Source: Sphagnum magellanicum (taxonomy: Eukaryota > Streptophyta > Sphagnopsida > Sphagnales > Sphagnaceae). Taken from it: DNA of 64,000 bases. The stretch covers positions 9,116,501-9,180,500 of the forward strand of contig CM038925.1 in assembly GCA_021904315.1 (NCBI GenBank). The letters run 5' to 3'. Positions 52,513 through 63,160 of this stretch are shown in pieces. Within the stretch, counting starts at the first letter, position 1; the number at the start of each line of letters is the position of its first letter. The translations under genes and the position numbers were made by a program. The notes under the pieces are model-generated. The model was given only the letters and a program-made list of their open reading frames with translations. It searched no databases and had not been told where the DNA came from.

Positions 52513-52900
52513 CATTAGTAAAAAACCCCCCCTTTTTAACCAAAAGTTTTCAACTACAATGTCATTTGTTGAATATTCTTGGCATCAACAATGTCTCCAA
52601 GTTGAATTTCCAGTTATGTTGGTAAACAATGTGAAGCATGTTTCAACTAAGGGGTCATTTTTGAAATATTTTTGGCATCTAAGGTTTTTTAGTTGGCACA
52701 TAGTCAAGACATTGACTAGTGTTAAACTATTTTGGATGATAAAATGTAATAGAGGATGGATGAAATATAATCTTGTTTGCAACTATCTTTTTCAACTAAG
52801 TTAAACAACTAATAGGTAACTTTAATTTTATACATATAATATTGTAATATTTATTTAAAATTATGATAACATTAAATTACATGTAAATTTTACTTATATA

Positions 52901-53160
52901 CATGAATGGTTTTTTTTTTGTGTATATAAATATTAAACTTTAATTTCAAAATAAAGTTTAAGAAATTTTTACAAATATGTTAGTACTAATGTTTATGTTC
53001 AATACACATGTAAATTATTATTTCTATGTAGATCATTACAATATATCAAATAATGACACGTAATTAATAATATTGTGCAACTATAATGTTTATTCATTTT
53101 TATACACGTGATATCTTAATATTTGTTTAGAATTATGATAAAAACTCATTAAACACCAAT
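52901..53160. repeat. Repeat A, copy 1
   Basis: Defined by ATGAATGG, a T-run with GTGTATATAAATATTAAAC, then TTCAAAATAAAGTTTAA, TATGTTCAATACA and AATAATGACACGTAATTAAT. The same order recurs from 54,067 and 54,355. Confidence 0.75.
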
Positions 53161-53590
53161 GTACCATACGTCATTGGCCCAAGTTTGAATGCATTCAATT
53201 GAATTTTCCTTCCAAACCCCTTTTGCGCAATTTGTTTGAATTTCCAATAATAATACGTACCCACCAAAAATTCAATAATATTGTTCACATTTTAGGTCTT
53301 AAAATTATCAAATCAACTTTATCAAATCAAACTTAGTGAGGGCTTTCCAACAATACCAATAATGCCCCCAAATTTCAATATAGTTTTCAATCTTGGTTTT
53401 TCGAAAAATTCAATGAAAAAATGGTTCAATAATTAGTAGATTCCACATTGTAGCTCCAAACATTCTAAACCAAGTCGTTGCACCCCTATTCATTGAGAAC
53501 CTTTTGATGATAAATTCCATAACATAACCTAAGACACCGTGGTTTGGGAGATATCATTATGACAAAACAAAACAAATTACCTTCCTTCAT
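53161..53590. repeat. Dispersed repeat family B, copy 3
   Basis: Begins GTACCATACGTCATTGGCCC and ends AAAACAAAACAAATTACC...CTTCAT; follows the order of copies 1 and 2, with many substitutions. Confidence 0.65.
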
Positions 53591-53601
53591 GGATAAATAA
53601 T

Positions 53602-54028
53602 GTAATACGTGTTGTTGGCCCCAAGTGTGAACACATTCAACTCACTTCCCCTTCTAAACCCAATTTGTTGTAATTCGTTTAAATTTTCAACAACAAAATT
53701 CATTCAAAATTCAATATCTTCCACACTTTAAGTATGAAAATTATGAAATAAATTTCATTAAATCTAGTTCAACGATTACTTTTCAACAACACCAAGTACA
53801 CCTTTGGATTCAAGTAAATTATTTATTTATGGTTTTATTAATATTTATTAAGAAAATGGTTCAATAATCAATAATCTTTGCATTCCAACTCCAAATTTTT
53901 TCAACCCAAGTCTGTGCACCCCTATTCATTGTTAGGTTTTCAAAAATATCAATAGTATTATATGAAATAATTTGTTTTGGAAAATTTAAACACAATAGAA
54001 TAAAACAAAACAAATTATCGACCTTCAT
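53602..54028. repeat. Dispersed repeat family B, copy 4
   Basis: Begins GTAATACGTGTTGTTGGCCC and ends AAAACAAAACAAATTATC...CTTCAT; lies in direct tandem with copy 3 at a period of about 441 bp. Confidence 0.65.
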
Positions 54029-54066
54029 TAATAGATTAAATTATGTATAAATTACTTTTGTATAAA

Positions 54067-54760
54067 ATGAATGGTTATGTATGATGCAAATATTTTTTGT
54101 GCATATAAATATTAAAATTTAACTTCAAAATAAAATTTAAAGAATTTTTGAAATATGAGTTTGCAATAATGTAAGTTCAATATATGTAATTCATTATTTA
54201 TTTGTAAATATAATGTTAATTGACAACAAATCAAGTAATGATACATAATTCATAATTTTGTGGAAGTTTAATATGTATGATGTCTTAATATATATTTAAA
54301 ATTACAATAAAGATTCATTAATTATTAAAGTACACGTAAATGTTTTTTGTATACATGAATGATAACATGTATGATGAATTTTTTTGTGCATATAAATATT
54401 ACACTTTAATTTGAAAATAAAATTTTAAAAAATTCTGGAAATAGAAGTCAATTTAATAATGTGTATGTTCAATACATGCATAATTTATAATTTTTATGTA
54501 AATTGAATTTTAGTTTACAACATATCAAGTAAGGATATTAAAGTAATATTTTTTTGGAATATGTTCAATACATGTGTAATTTATTATTTCCATTTATATT
54601 CAATTTTAGTTTACAACATATCAAGTAAGGATATTTTTAAAATATTTTTTTGGAATATGTTCAATACATGTGTAATTTATTATTTCCATGTAGATTCAAT
54701 TTTAGTATACAACATATCATGTAATGATACATAATTAATATTTTTTAGAAATTTTATTTT
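54067..54760. repeat. Repeat A, copies 2 and 3, and a 96-bp tandem subrepeat
   Basis: Copies starting ATGAAT at 54,067 and 54,355 (period 288) carry GTGCATATAAATATTA and TATGTTCAATACATG phrases. At 54,556 and 54,652 the block GGAATATGTTCAATACATGT repeats almost exactly, giving a 96-bp period. Confidence 0.75.
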
Positions 54761-56468
54761 AATTGAATTTTCGCCATAATTTCCAATAATTATTTCATTT
54801 ATTAAAATTAATTAATTAATTAATTATGGCTAAATTATAATAATGTTTAGAATAATTAGTAAATATACTTAATAAATTATCATATAATTTCAGAAATTAT
54901 TTTTATTTAACACTATTATACTATAAAATATTTTATTATTTATTATATCAGGTCATTTAATAATTCCAACAAGTTAGATAAAAATATGAATAAAAACGGT
55001 TAAATAACTAGCTTAACCTAATTATTAGTTGCAATATTATTATTAATGTTGTTGTTGTAATTATATTCAATTATTAATTATCAAAACATTATAATAATTA
55101 ATGTAATTAAAATATCATCTAAAATTTATTATTGAATATTTATATTTGAGTCAATTTTTTTATTATGGAATGTTAATAAAAATTTATAATGAATTTGAAT
55201 TATAAAAAAAATAGTGATAATTAATTATTTACCAGATAAATACATTTAATTTTTGATTAAAAAAAAACTAATCACCATATTATTTAATAAATGATGATAA
55301 TAAAACTATATAGTTTAAAATAGTTGATGAGTAATTACTATAAGTAATTAAAGTAAGTAGTTAGACATAGGTTAAGTAGATTATTAGTTTAAGCCTCTGC
55401 CGAACTAAGCTTAAACTAGTTTGTACAACTAGATTATAACTATTTGAGTTGCAGTGAGGTTACAACTACAATAGACAACAAATGGTATTTTATCATGAAA
55501 CATTTTCAAGTTTTTTGTCATTTCAACACCAAATTGAATGGCTTTTATGTCATTGGAAGCACAAAACGGAGAGCTACAAATGTTCTTGGAACCTTAAAAG
55601 CAAAGGAACAAAGTAGAAAACATAGGAAGATAAAGAGTGATATTTTGTCACTAAAAGCCCTTTGCTTATAGCAACTATATCTTGTTCATTTCTCATTCAT
55701 TTTGAACAATTTGAAAGGCTACAAATGTGTTATCTCAAAATCTATAAAACTTGTTTAAAGTGAAAATTAAAAATAGAATAGTTGAAGAGCTTAAGCTTCA
55801 AAATCATACTGAACATTTATGAAAAAATCCAAAGCACAACCCCCCTCACTTTGAAAAGGCATATCTTGTTCATTTCCATTAGATTGTAGTGTTTTTTACA
55901 AATTTGGATATGCTAGGTGGAGGACTACAATATTGTTTTAAATTTCAAAAGGAACAAACCATGGATAAAAGAGTTATAATGATCCAATATTGTTAAATGT
56001 TCAGTGGTAGGTGTGTTTAGCCTAGGTCACAATTAAAATCTTTATCCCATATTGTATGGTTTCCATTCCATGAATCCAAATTATATAAAGGAGTGGATTA
56101 GATTGTTGGAGAACATAATGAACATGAAAATGTAATAGCCATTTGGGATGAGGCAATAAAAAAAAGTTCAACCTTAAAGGTTAAACCAAATGAAATAGGA
56201 TTTCATTTATTAATTGCCATGTGGTTTAGGTCTAGGCCTAACATATATGCCTAAATCTAGCCCTAACTTAAACCTAAATTAAATGGCCTATGTTTAGGTT
56301 TAACCTAGGTGCCTAGGTTTAAACCTAATCTATGCTTAGGCGCCATGTGGCTTAAACTATTAAGGTGGATGTGCCGTGTGTCATTTAATTAATTGTTAAC
56401 CCCAAAATTTGTGATCATGCCACGTGTCATTTAACTATTCGTTGACCCACATTTTATGAATGTGCCAC
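54761..56468. other. Interior of the nested element; no recognised gene
   Basis: 54,760-55,380 is very AT-rich. 55,380-56,060 is more balanced; a 75-codon frame at 55,444-55,671 and nearby phrases show no known domain, and AAAGCAAAGGAACAAAG and CATATCTTGTTCATTT-type words recur locally (near 55,680 and 55,860). 56,220-56,345 is a CCTAGG/ACCTAAA cluster. GCCACGTGTCA occurs at about 56,418. Confidence 0.45.
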
Positions 56469-56981
56469 CATTAGTAGAAATTGGCCAAAATGTAACCACT
56501 TTATTTGTGACTACATGGTGACTATTAATTATTTGTAATTACATTTGGACATTTTTGCAACTATTTCTTGTGTTGGTCATATTTGCAACTACACTACAAC
56601 TATTTTGCAAGTATTTTGGTGTTCATACTTCCCTGTGAACAACATTTAATTTGGCTTTCATCCAAGAATAACAATTTATGTCCCATTACTTACAAATGTG
56701 ACCCATTTAGTTATAACCCTACGATTCTAATGAATGTTTTATGAATTGTAAAAAATATAATTGGGAGTATTAAGATTTATAAATGTATATGAACAACCAT
56801 ATTACATGTGTATTCAAGTATTATTATTAACATAAATGGCCTCAATATTATGGTTGCAATAATTAGTGTATATTTTGAGTATATTAAAATCTTATGTAAG
56901 ATATTTACGAAATGTATCGTGCCCATATTACAAGTTTATCCAAACTAACTTATTATATTTAAAAAAATTATTACAAATGAA

Positions 56982-56982
56982 A

Positions 56983-57017
<35 letters not shown>
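56982..57017. repeat. (ATT)n microsatellite
   Basis: About twelve uninterrupted ATT units; creates an isoleucine run in a chance open frame. Confidence 0.95.
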
Positions 57018-57018
<1 letters not shown>

Positions 57019-58096
57019 ATATTAAATCCATGTAATAAAAATTTAAATTTCAATATTATCTTTGATTAATTTTAATATTTTAATATTTTATTACATAATG
57101 ATCATAATAATGATGATGATACTAGAATGATCAGAAAAATAATTACTTGATTATTAAAAATATATTATACTATAATAATATTATATTATTATTAAATGAT
57201 TTTCAAATGACTAATGTACTTATTAAGAATTCATTTCTTTTGTATAGAAAATAAATAAATAAATAATAATTCATAGTAGTTCTAACAAGTGACATAATAT
57301 AATAAAAATAATAAATAGCCAACCTAGGCTAGCTACAAATTACATTATTATTATTATAAATAATCAATTATGAAATATGACTATGTTATAATAATTACCA
57401 GGAAATATTGATATATAATTTTAAATTTTTATACTTCAAATTTATAATTAATAATTATTCGATGATTATAATCAATTATTGGTATATAATTTTTATTTTC
57501 AGTTTTATTATTTCATTCTTCTATAATAATTACTATAATAGTTAGAATGGAAATCTAATAAATTATTATACAAATGCAAAAATTATTTTTGAAGGAAAAA
57601 TATACTTATTAAAAATATAAAACATTTATTGTAAAGTTCATAAATAGGTGTAATGAATTCAATAATAATATGAATAATAAAAATAAAATAGTTAACCTAG
57701 GGTAGGTTTTAACTATATTATTATATTTTTTTAAACTAGTATTCAATATTTATAATTGATAGTTAATAATTAACCAATTACTAGTTATTTAAATTGGTTG
57801 ATATAATTATAGTTAATATATAATTTTAAAAAATATTACTACTGTTTATGTAGCTAATAAATTATGTAATATTTAATAATACATAATAATATCATTTATT
57901 CAGTAATCATAGTATATTAACGATTATATAAATAATTAGTTAGTAGATAGTTTATAAAGTGAATTAATTAGTTTCTAATTTAGTTATTAATTAATTAATT
58001 AACAAGTTTATTAATTTATTTATCCATATTTTATCCATTAAATAATTAATAAATTTATTAGTTAATTAGTTAGTTGTCATTTACCTATTTAATTAT

Positions 58097-58247
58097 ATAC
58101 TTTTCAAGATGAGAATGAAAGCCAAAACATATGGGATAAACTTTTTAGTTGTAAGTCGTTTGCAATTAAACATTTTTAGTTGCAAACAATTTACAACTAA
58201 ATAATTTATCTTATATATTTTGGCTTTCATTCTCATTTTGAAATATA
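58097..58247. repeat. Foldback (long inverted repeat), about 150 bp
   Basis: Left arm TTTTCAAGATGAGAATGAAA...GCCAAAACATAT...GATAAA...TTTTTAGTTGTAA; the right arm is its near-perfect reverse complement, ending GGCTTTCATTCTCATTTTG. Arms are about 70 bp with few mismatches and almost no loop, centred near 58,172. It may be a MITE or a palindromic transposon fragment; transcription would give a long hairpin. Confidence 0.85.
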
Positions 58248-59297
58248 TTTTCATATTAAAAAACATGGGCATATGGTATGAACGAACAAAAATGACTTAA
58301 CCCAAAATAAAATATAAATATTCATGTACTTACATCTAATTACCTATTTCCTTAACTTACCTACCTACCTAAGTAGGTATTTGGCCTAAGTATGTAAAAA
58401 GGTTTTATGTAGATAGGTGTTTAGCCTAAATAGGTAGGTAGGTACCTAGTTCAACCTACATACCTTCATATTGATTTAAATTTAATTTGAAAAAATTCAA
58501 TTAATATGCCATGTGAAAAATTTCTATTGCACCACGTGTCACAATTTAAACAATCCAAACATAAAAATTAAATGCCTTAGATTATTTCAAAATAATAATA
58601 AAATATTTTTAATTATTAAGAGTTGGGACATGTGGCAATACATAATTAGTTCCCATTGTTCACCAAAAAAATTGCATCCTAATTGCAAGCAATAATATGT
58701 ATATGACTAGTTGAAGGATGAAAGTGTATTTTGTTGACTTTTTCTTTCATCCAAAATTCGTTGTCGTTTGTGATTAGTGTCATTGTGACATGTCCAATGC
58801 GATTATTAAGATTTTAGTTGCAAATGTTGCTTGCAATTAAAAATTAATAGTAAGGACCAATTGCAAAATGGCCATTTTCTATTAATGCACATGTCAACAT
58901 TGTGAGTGTGCCACGTGTCACCAAACCACTTGCTAAATGTTCGATTTACATAATTGTAACCTAGTTGAAATTATAATTATATTTTTGACTAATGTCATGT
59001 TTAGTTAACAGACGAATTTCATTCATTTTTCAAATGTAGTTGACAACATCCCTCAACTATATTGGTAGAACAATCTTCAACTATAATGGCTATTACTGTG
59101 GTGTTGACACGTGGCATACATTTTCAACTATAATTTCACTCTCGACTTGTACTTTTCGACATTATTAGTTAGCAATTGCAAAAAAATTTCCCAATTGCAA
59201 AAAATAAATTGCAATTATATGTGTAGTTTTCGACTTTGTCTATAGTTGAACAGTAGTTGAAAACGTAGTTGCAAAAGGGGTGGGTGTTCTACTAGTG

Positions 59298-59570
59298 AAA
59301 GGGTATGTATGAAATAAGGCAAAGCCAAAGGTGTCCATGGTGAAAAGGTACATATGTGATGAGACAATCGGCTTTGTCATAGAGTATATACATGAATTCA
59401 AGCATGTTGGAGGTAGAATATGGGATGCAAAGGAAAAATAGGGCATTTGTGGTGAGGTTTTGGAAGGGGTTGCAACAAAGTTTATTCTTGATCCTAATGT
59501 TCAAGATCTGGCACGCCAATATGTTGTGACAAGTGTGGCATGTTTGGTTCCGTGGGTTTAGTAGTGAAGC
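59298..59570 (+). pseudogene. tnp2: tnp2 / DUF4218 region, continuation after the nested element
   Basis: Directly after the AAA duplication the frame gives GYV, a stop where the family has arginine, then NKAKPKVSMVKRYICDETIG and FVIEYIHEFKHVGG. This matches the family's KGYVRNRAxPEGSI segment followed by a conserved alpha-helical stretch. It continues with LEGVATKFILDPNVQDLARQ to a TAG near 59,560. It is the direct continuation of the coding part that ends at 52,512 and proves the gene was one unit before the 6.8-kb insertion. Confidence 0.8.
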
Positions 59571-59870
59571 TGAAACCCTAAACCCTATTGTGAACCTAGT
59601 TTATATTATTGTGACATTTTGTGTTTATAACTTAATGTGGGGTTGCAATGATGGGTAGTGTAGGAAGCATGAGGAAGAAGTAGCTTAGGTCAAAAGGATG
59701 CAAATAGAATTTGAAGGACAATGGCAAAAAGAAACCACCATAGCAAGGAAGCTTACATAGAATTTCCACTAGAGATGCAATAAGTGGAAGACTTGGCAAC
59801 ATGGTTGTGTAAAACAATCTGAACCCAAAAGGCGCGAGGGGGTGACCTTAAAAATGAATATGCAATACAC

Positions 59871-60533
59871 CTTTTAATTCATTAGCAATTTTTTTGCAAT
59901 AAAATACACAAGAATCAAGGCATATGGAAACCATTATATGGTTTTTATAGATACACATGGAATAATAATGGCAACATATGATTCAGGAATGGCATCAATT
60001 TTCTAGAAACAACAATAATTTCGCAAAGGCACAACATTTGGGCTATGCAATATGTGGGGGGTATTTAGGGACATAATATTGTTAGATTATGGGCTTGTAT
60101 CCCAACTAGTAATATTGTTTAAGTGTGATTGGGTTATTAATGGGGTTGACAGATGGGGCAACCCCACATATAAATGTGATGACGACGATTTTTTGTTGCC
60201 GAATTTTTGACATTTAAAAGGACAAGTTGATGAACCTTATGTCTTCCCAGCATAGGTACAACAAGTCTTCTATTTTGAAGAACCTAAAGAACCATGGTGG
60301 AAGGTTGTCCTCCATAAAAAACCAAGGTCTAGACGCATCATGGTAGAAGATAGAAAGGACATTTTAACCCCACCTGATAATGTGATTGGAATAGATGCAC
60401 CACTAGAAATTCTAAAAGTCCCAAGGAACATGACACTTGTAAATGCTATTGAATTAAGTGGAGCTAACTCCATTCGAGCTACTAAAGAGCTACAAATGCC
60501 ATTTGATGATGAAGATGATGGGCCTAACTGAGC
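59871..60533 (+). pseudogene. DUF4216-like region of the CACTA transposase gene
   Basis: A frame from 60,052 reads MWGVFRDIILLDYGLV, then ILFKCDWVINGVDRWG, and after a stop and a TAG, VQQVFYFEEPKEPWWKVVL, with KKPRSRR following. This is the DUF4216 pattern YGVIxEIxELDY, FKCxWVD, QVFYVxDP...WxVVL, a domain found after tnp2-DUF4218 in plant CACTA genes. The upstream part (59,880-60,040) is in broken frames. It ends at a TGA at 60,529. Its function in transposition is unknown. Confidence 0.75.
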
Positions 60534-61589
60534 TACAAGTGTACTGCATAGGTGACATTTGGACCTTTGTGTTGTTAGTTGGTCCTAGCACCAAATTTGT
60601 TTTGCATGAACATGTTTTTCAATAGTGTTTAATGAACATGCTCTTTACCTCCTTACAAACCTTCAATAGTTTCAAGAAAATCCTTATGGGTATGATAACA
60701 CATGAATCATGCATGTAGCGCCTTGTACAACACAAATACCTAGGACTTGAAATTTTTCTAGTTGGTTTTGTATTATAATAGGGCAAATGTAATTTGAAAT
60801 AGTCCCATCATGAGGTCAATGCTAATATGCACATTCTTGGGTAGTGCAACACCCTTGTTGCTTGTGCAGTGTTAGCACATTCACACCTAAACTTTAAACC
60901 AAGTTGCGAAACATTGTAGCCTATGACTAGCTTTCAAACAATGACAAAACAAATAATTGATTAGTTATCTAAAACCAAATGTTATTTAACATGTGAAATT
61001 AGGAGTATGTTAATGATCTATAATAATATACGTAGAATTTGTCATATTGCCAATGAAATTATTCAAATCATAATGTCTAGCAAGCTTATCCATTGACATG
61101 GGGTCATCAAACATTTAGGTGCAGGTTTATTTGTCATGTGAAATTCTTAGAATTGGAGCAAAGGTAGTAAGGGAAGTTGGATATGGCAAAGCACATAGAA
61201 AAGAAGTTGGCCATGGTTTAAAAGATATTTTGCTTCCAATGAAAATTAGGGATACACATAGACAGTTATGGATGTTTTTGTATGGTCCACATTTTTTGCT
61301 AGGAAAATGTGGATATATGGATAGTTTATTGGAAAACCAGTGGTAGGTGCAATTATTAATATGTACGGTTTACAATTATACGTAAATATATGGTAGAAAC
61401 CATCCATTTAATGGTACAAAGTGGTTGAAGTTGCACTATAGTTGCATACATGACCAAACTCCATCCAAAATTCTCTTGTAGTTGCATGTGACAAAATGGA
61501 CAGTTACATGAGACATGTAGTTGTATCTAATTGCAAACACAATGGTTGCATACGACATGATTTCTATTAAAGTAAGTGTGATGTTGTTT
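60534..61589. other. No recognised gene
   Basis: A 75-codon frame at 61,119-61,346 has no recognisable domain. At about 61,430-61,550 several TAGTTGCATG / TTGCATAC words resemble CACTA subterminal repeats and may mark the decayed right end of the outer element, but no TAGTG terminus could be fixed. Confidence 0.35.
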
Positions 61590-63160
61590 TCCAATGGAGT
61601 TCAGCCTGTCAAATTTGAGCAACTAAAGCAAGCCCTTGTTTTTGTTCCCTTATTAGTGCGACGAGATTTCAGCAAAGCTTTTATCTTGGATGTAGACTGG
61701 TTTGCAAGGGAGTTAGGGTTATTTTATCCTAGAAAGATGGAAGGAAGGAATGTGTGATTGCCTTTGTCACCAAAGGTTTGTCCCTTGTTCAGAAGAGGTT
61801 CTCCCCATGGAAGGGCAATGTTATGCCTTAATTTGGGGGATAATGCACTTCTGCCAATTTTTATATCGCAACCACTTTACCTTGAGGACTGATCACAAAT
61901 TGCTAAAATGGCTAGCTATAATTTTTGATGCATATGGGCAAAGGGGGCGTTGGATTGACATGTTGCAAGATTTTAACTTTAAGATCTTAAATCGATCGCG
62001 CTTTAAACATCTAAATGCAGATGTGCTCAGTAGAAACCCTGTAAACAAGGCAAAAGAAGATGAATATTTCTCCCAAGAAATCCAAGATATTAGATTATTG
62101 CGGGAAATGGGTATATGGACATGGATTGGAAGGAGGAGTATTCAAAGTACCACCACATTTACCCTATTCATGGTTGAAACCAATGAAATGGCTGTGACAA
62201 AAGGAGCTAATGAACATGAAACATGAGGAGATGCAGCTCCAAACATGGATAACAAAAAGAAGTTCCAACAATTACCTTTGAAAAGGAAACAACTAGTGAT
62301 AGGAAAAAAGGTGTGTTGGGAGTTGGTTGTTGAGGCTTAATTAATGGTGGATGATAAATTGAGTGGAGGAAATGGACATGACATTAATAATGACATTGAA
62401 GATGATCTCGATCATCTAAAGGTTCTAGATATTTGGGAAGGCAAAAATTGTTTACATATGTTGTAAACAAGATGTTCAATTGAAGATGTAATAGAGGAAG
62501 AATTGGTAAGAATTTGGAAGAGGATTCAACACTACCATTGGCAAGTGGACTAGTTGATTTTCAAAAATTTGATTATGTTGTAGCTTGGGGAGAAAAAAAG
62601 ACATCATTGCAGATTTACATCAAGAAATTGGTCATGTTGGAAAAAATAGGACTTTGGCAAAAATGTGTAAGAATTCTATTAGCATAACCACACGAAGCAA
62701 GTGTGTTCGATTGTTAAATCATGTAAATAATGCCAACTAGCATGACACGCTTGGAGTTTGAGGTCTGATGTGGAAGATTTAAAAAATGTCTTTATTTGTG
62801 ATTTGTTTTATAGAGTAGCATTTGTTATTGTAGGACCTTTCCTAGAAACCAATCAAAGTAACAAATACATTTTGGTTGTGATCGAACACTATTCGAAGTG
62901 TGAAGCTAAGGCTATGTAAGATCATATAACAATTACGACTACCAAGTTTTTCAAAGAAGACATCATCTGTAGGTATGGGTTTTGAAATATATCCTTACTA
63001 ACAATGGTGGTGAATGGTTGGTAAAATTTGACAATTTGTGTAAGGTGTACGGTATACAACATTAATATACTACACTAAAATAGCCTTAGTGTAATGGGAT
63101 GGTCGAAAGACTAATTAAGACAATCAAGCATGGTATCACTGTTATGTCTACACTGTAGGA
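61590..63160 (+). pseudogene. pol: Ty3/gypsy pol remnant: RNase H and integrase
   Basis: The RNase H part begins VKFEQLKQALVFVPLLVR, DFSKAFILDVDW, continues in a second frame with DGRKECVIAFVTKGLSLVQK (about 61,735-61,808), then in a third with GQCYALIWGIMHFCQFLYRN, FTLRTDHKLLKWL and HLNADVLSRNP. So there are at least two frameshifts. Where gypsy elements have K-E-C-L-A the sequence has GQCYAL, a loss of the catalytic Glu. The integrase part shows EIGHVGKNRTLAKM and a CxxxxxC..CQ remnant (62,610-62,745), then GPFLETNQSNKYILVVIEHY (about 62,836), TNNGGEWLVKF with Asn in place of the usual Asp, and NGMVERLIKTIKHG with Glu kept. Upstream reverse transcriptase is not seen. It is dead. Confidence 0.85.

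Larger units (their letters stand above)
56469..58887. mobile_element. Second nested CACTA-like element with CATTA ends, TSD CAC
   Basis: Left end CATTAGTAGAAATTGGCCAA; reverse complement of right end CATTAATAGAAAATGGCCAT; 19 of the first 24 bases agree. Both sides are flanked by CAC (56,466-56,468 and 58,888-58,890). Subterminal TTTGCAACTA / TAGTTGCAAA words are inverted at the two ends (56,560-56,620 and 58,130-58,200, 58,815-58,830), as in CACTA elements. Ends begin CATTA, not CACTA. The 2.4-kb interior is AT-rich and non-coding, with an (ATT)n run and a foldback. Confidence 0.65.
52513..59297. mobile_element. Nested non-autonomous CACTA-type element, 6,785 bp, TSD AAA
   Basis: Left end CATTAGTAAAAAACCCCCCC; reverse complement of the right end CACTAGTAGAACACCCACCC. 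The two 45-bp ends agree at 33 positions without gaps and share TTTTCAACTAC just inside. Both sides are flanked by AAA (52,510-52,512 and 59,298-59,300), the 3-bp duplication expected for CACTA. Removing the element and one AAA joins tnp2 coding sequence as K-T-F-K-G-Y-V, a conserved motif of the family. No transposase is encoded inside; the interior holds tandem AT-rich repeats, two family B copies, another element (56,469-58,887) and a unique stretch at about 55,380-56,060. The right end keeps CACTA while the left is CATTA. Confidence 0.85.
47947..60533 (+). mobile_element. Old CACTA (En/Spm-type) DNA transposon with broken tnp2 gene
   Basis: The limits given are those of recognisable coding sequence, not termini. 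In order: transposase-associated region (about 47,947-48,600), tnp2 core (48,722-49,790), a probable 2.1-kb intron or insertion, tnp2 C-part (51,874-52,512), a 6.8-kb nested element (52,513-59,297), the end of the tnp2/DUF4218 region (59,298-59,570) and a DUF4216-like region (about 60,052-60,530). This is the domain order of plant CACTA transposase genes. Many stops and frameshifts show it is dead. Terminal CACTA repeats of this outer element were not found. Confidence 0.75.
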
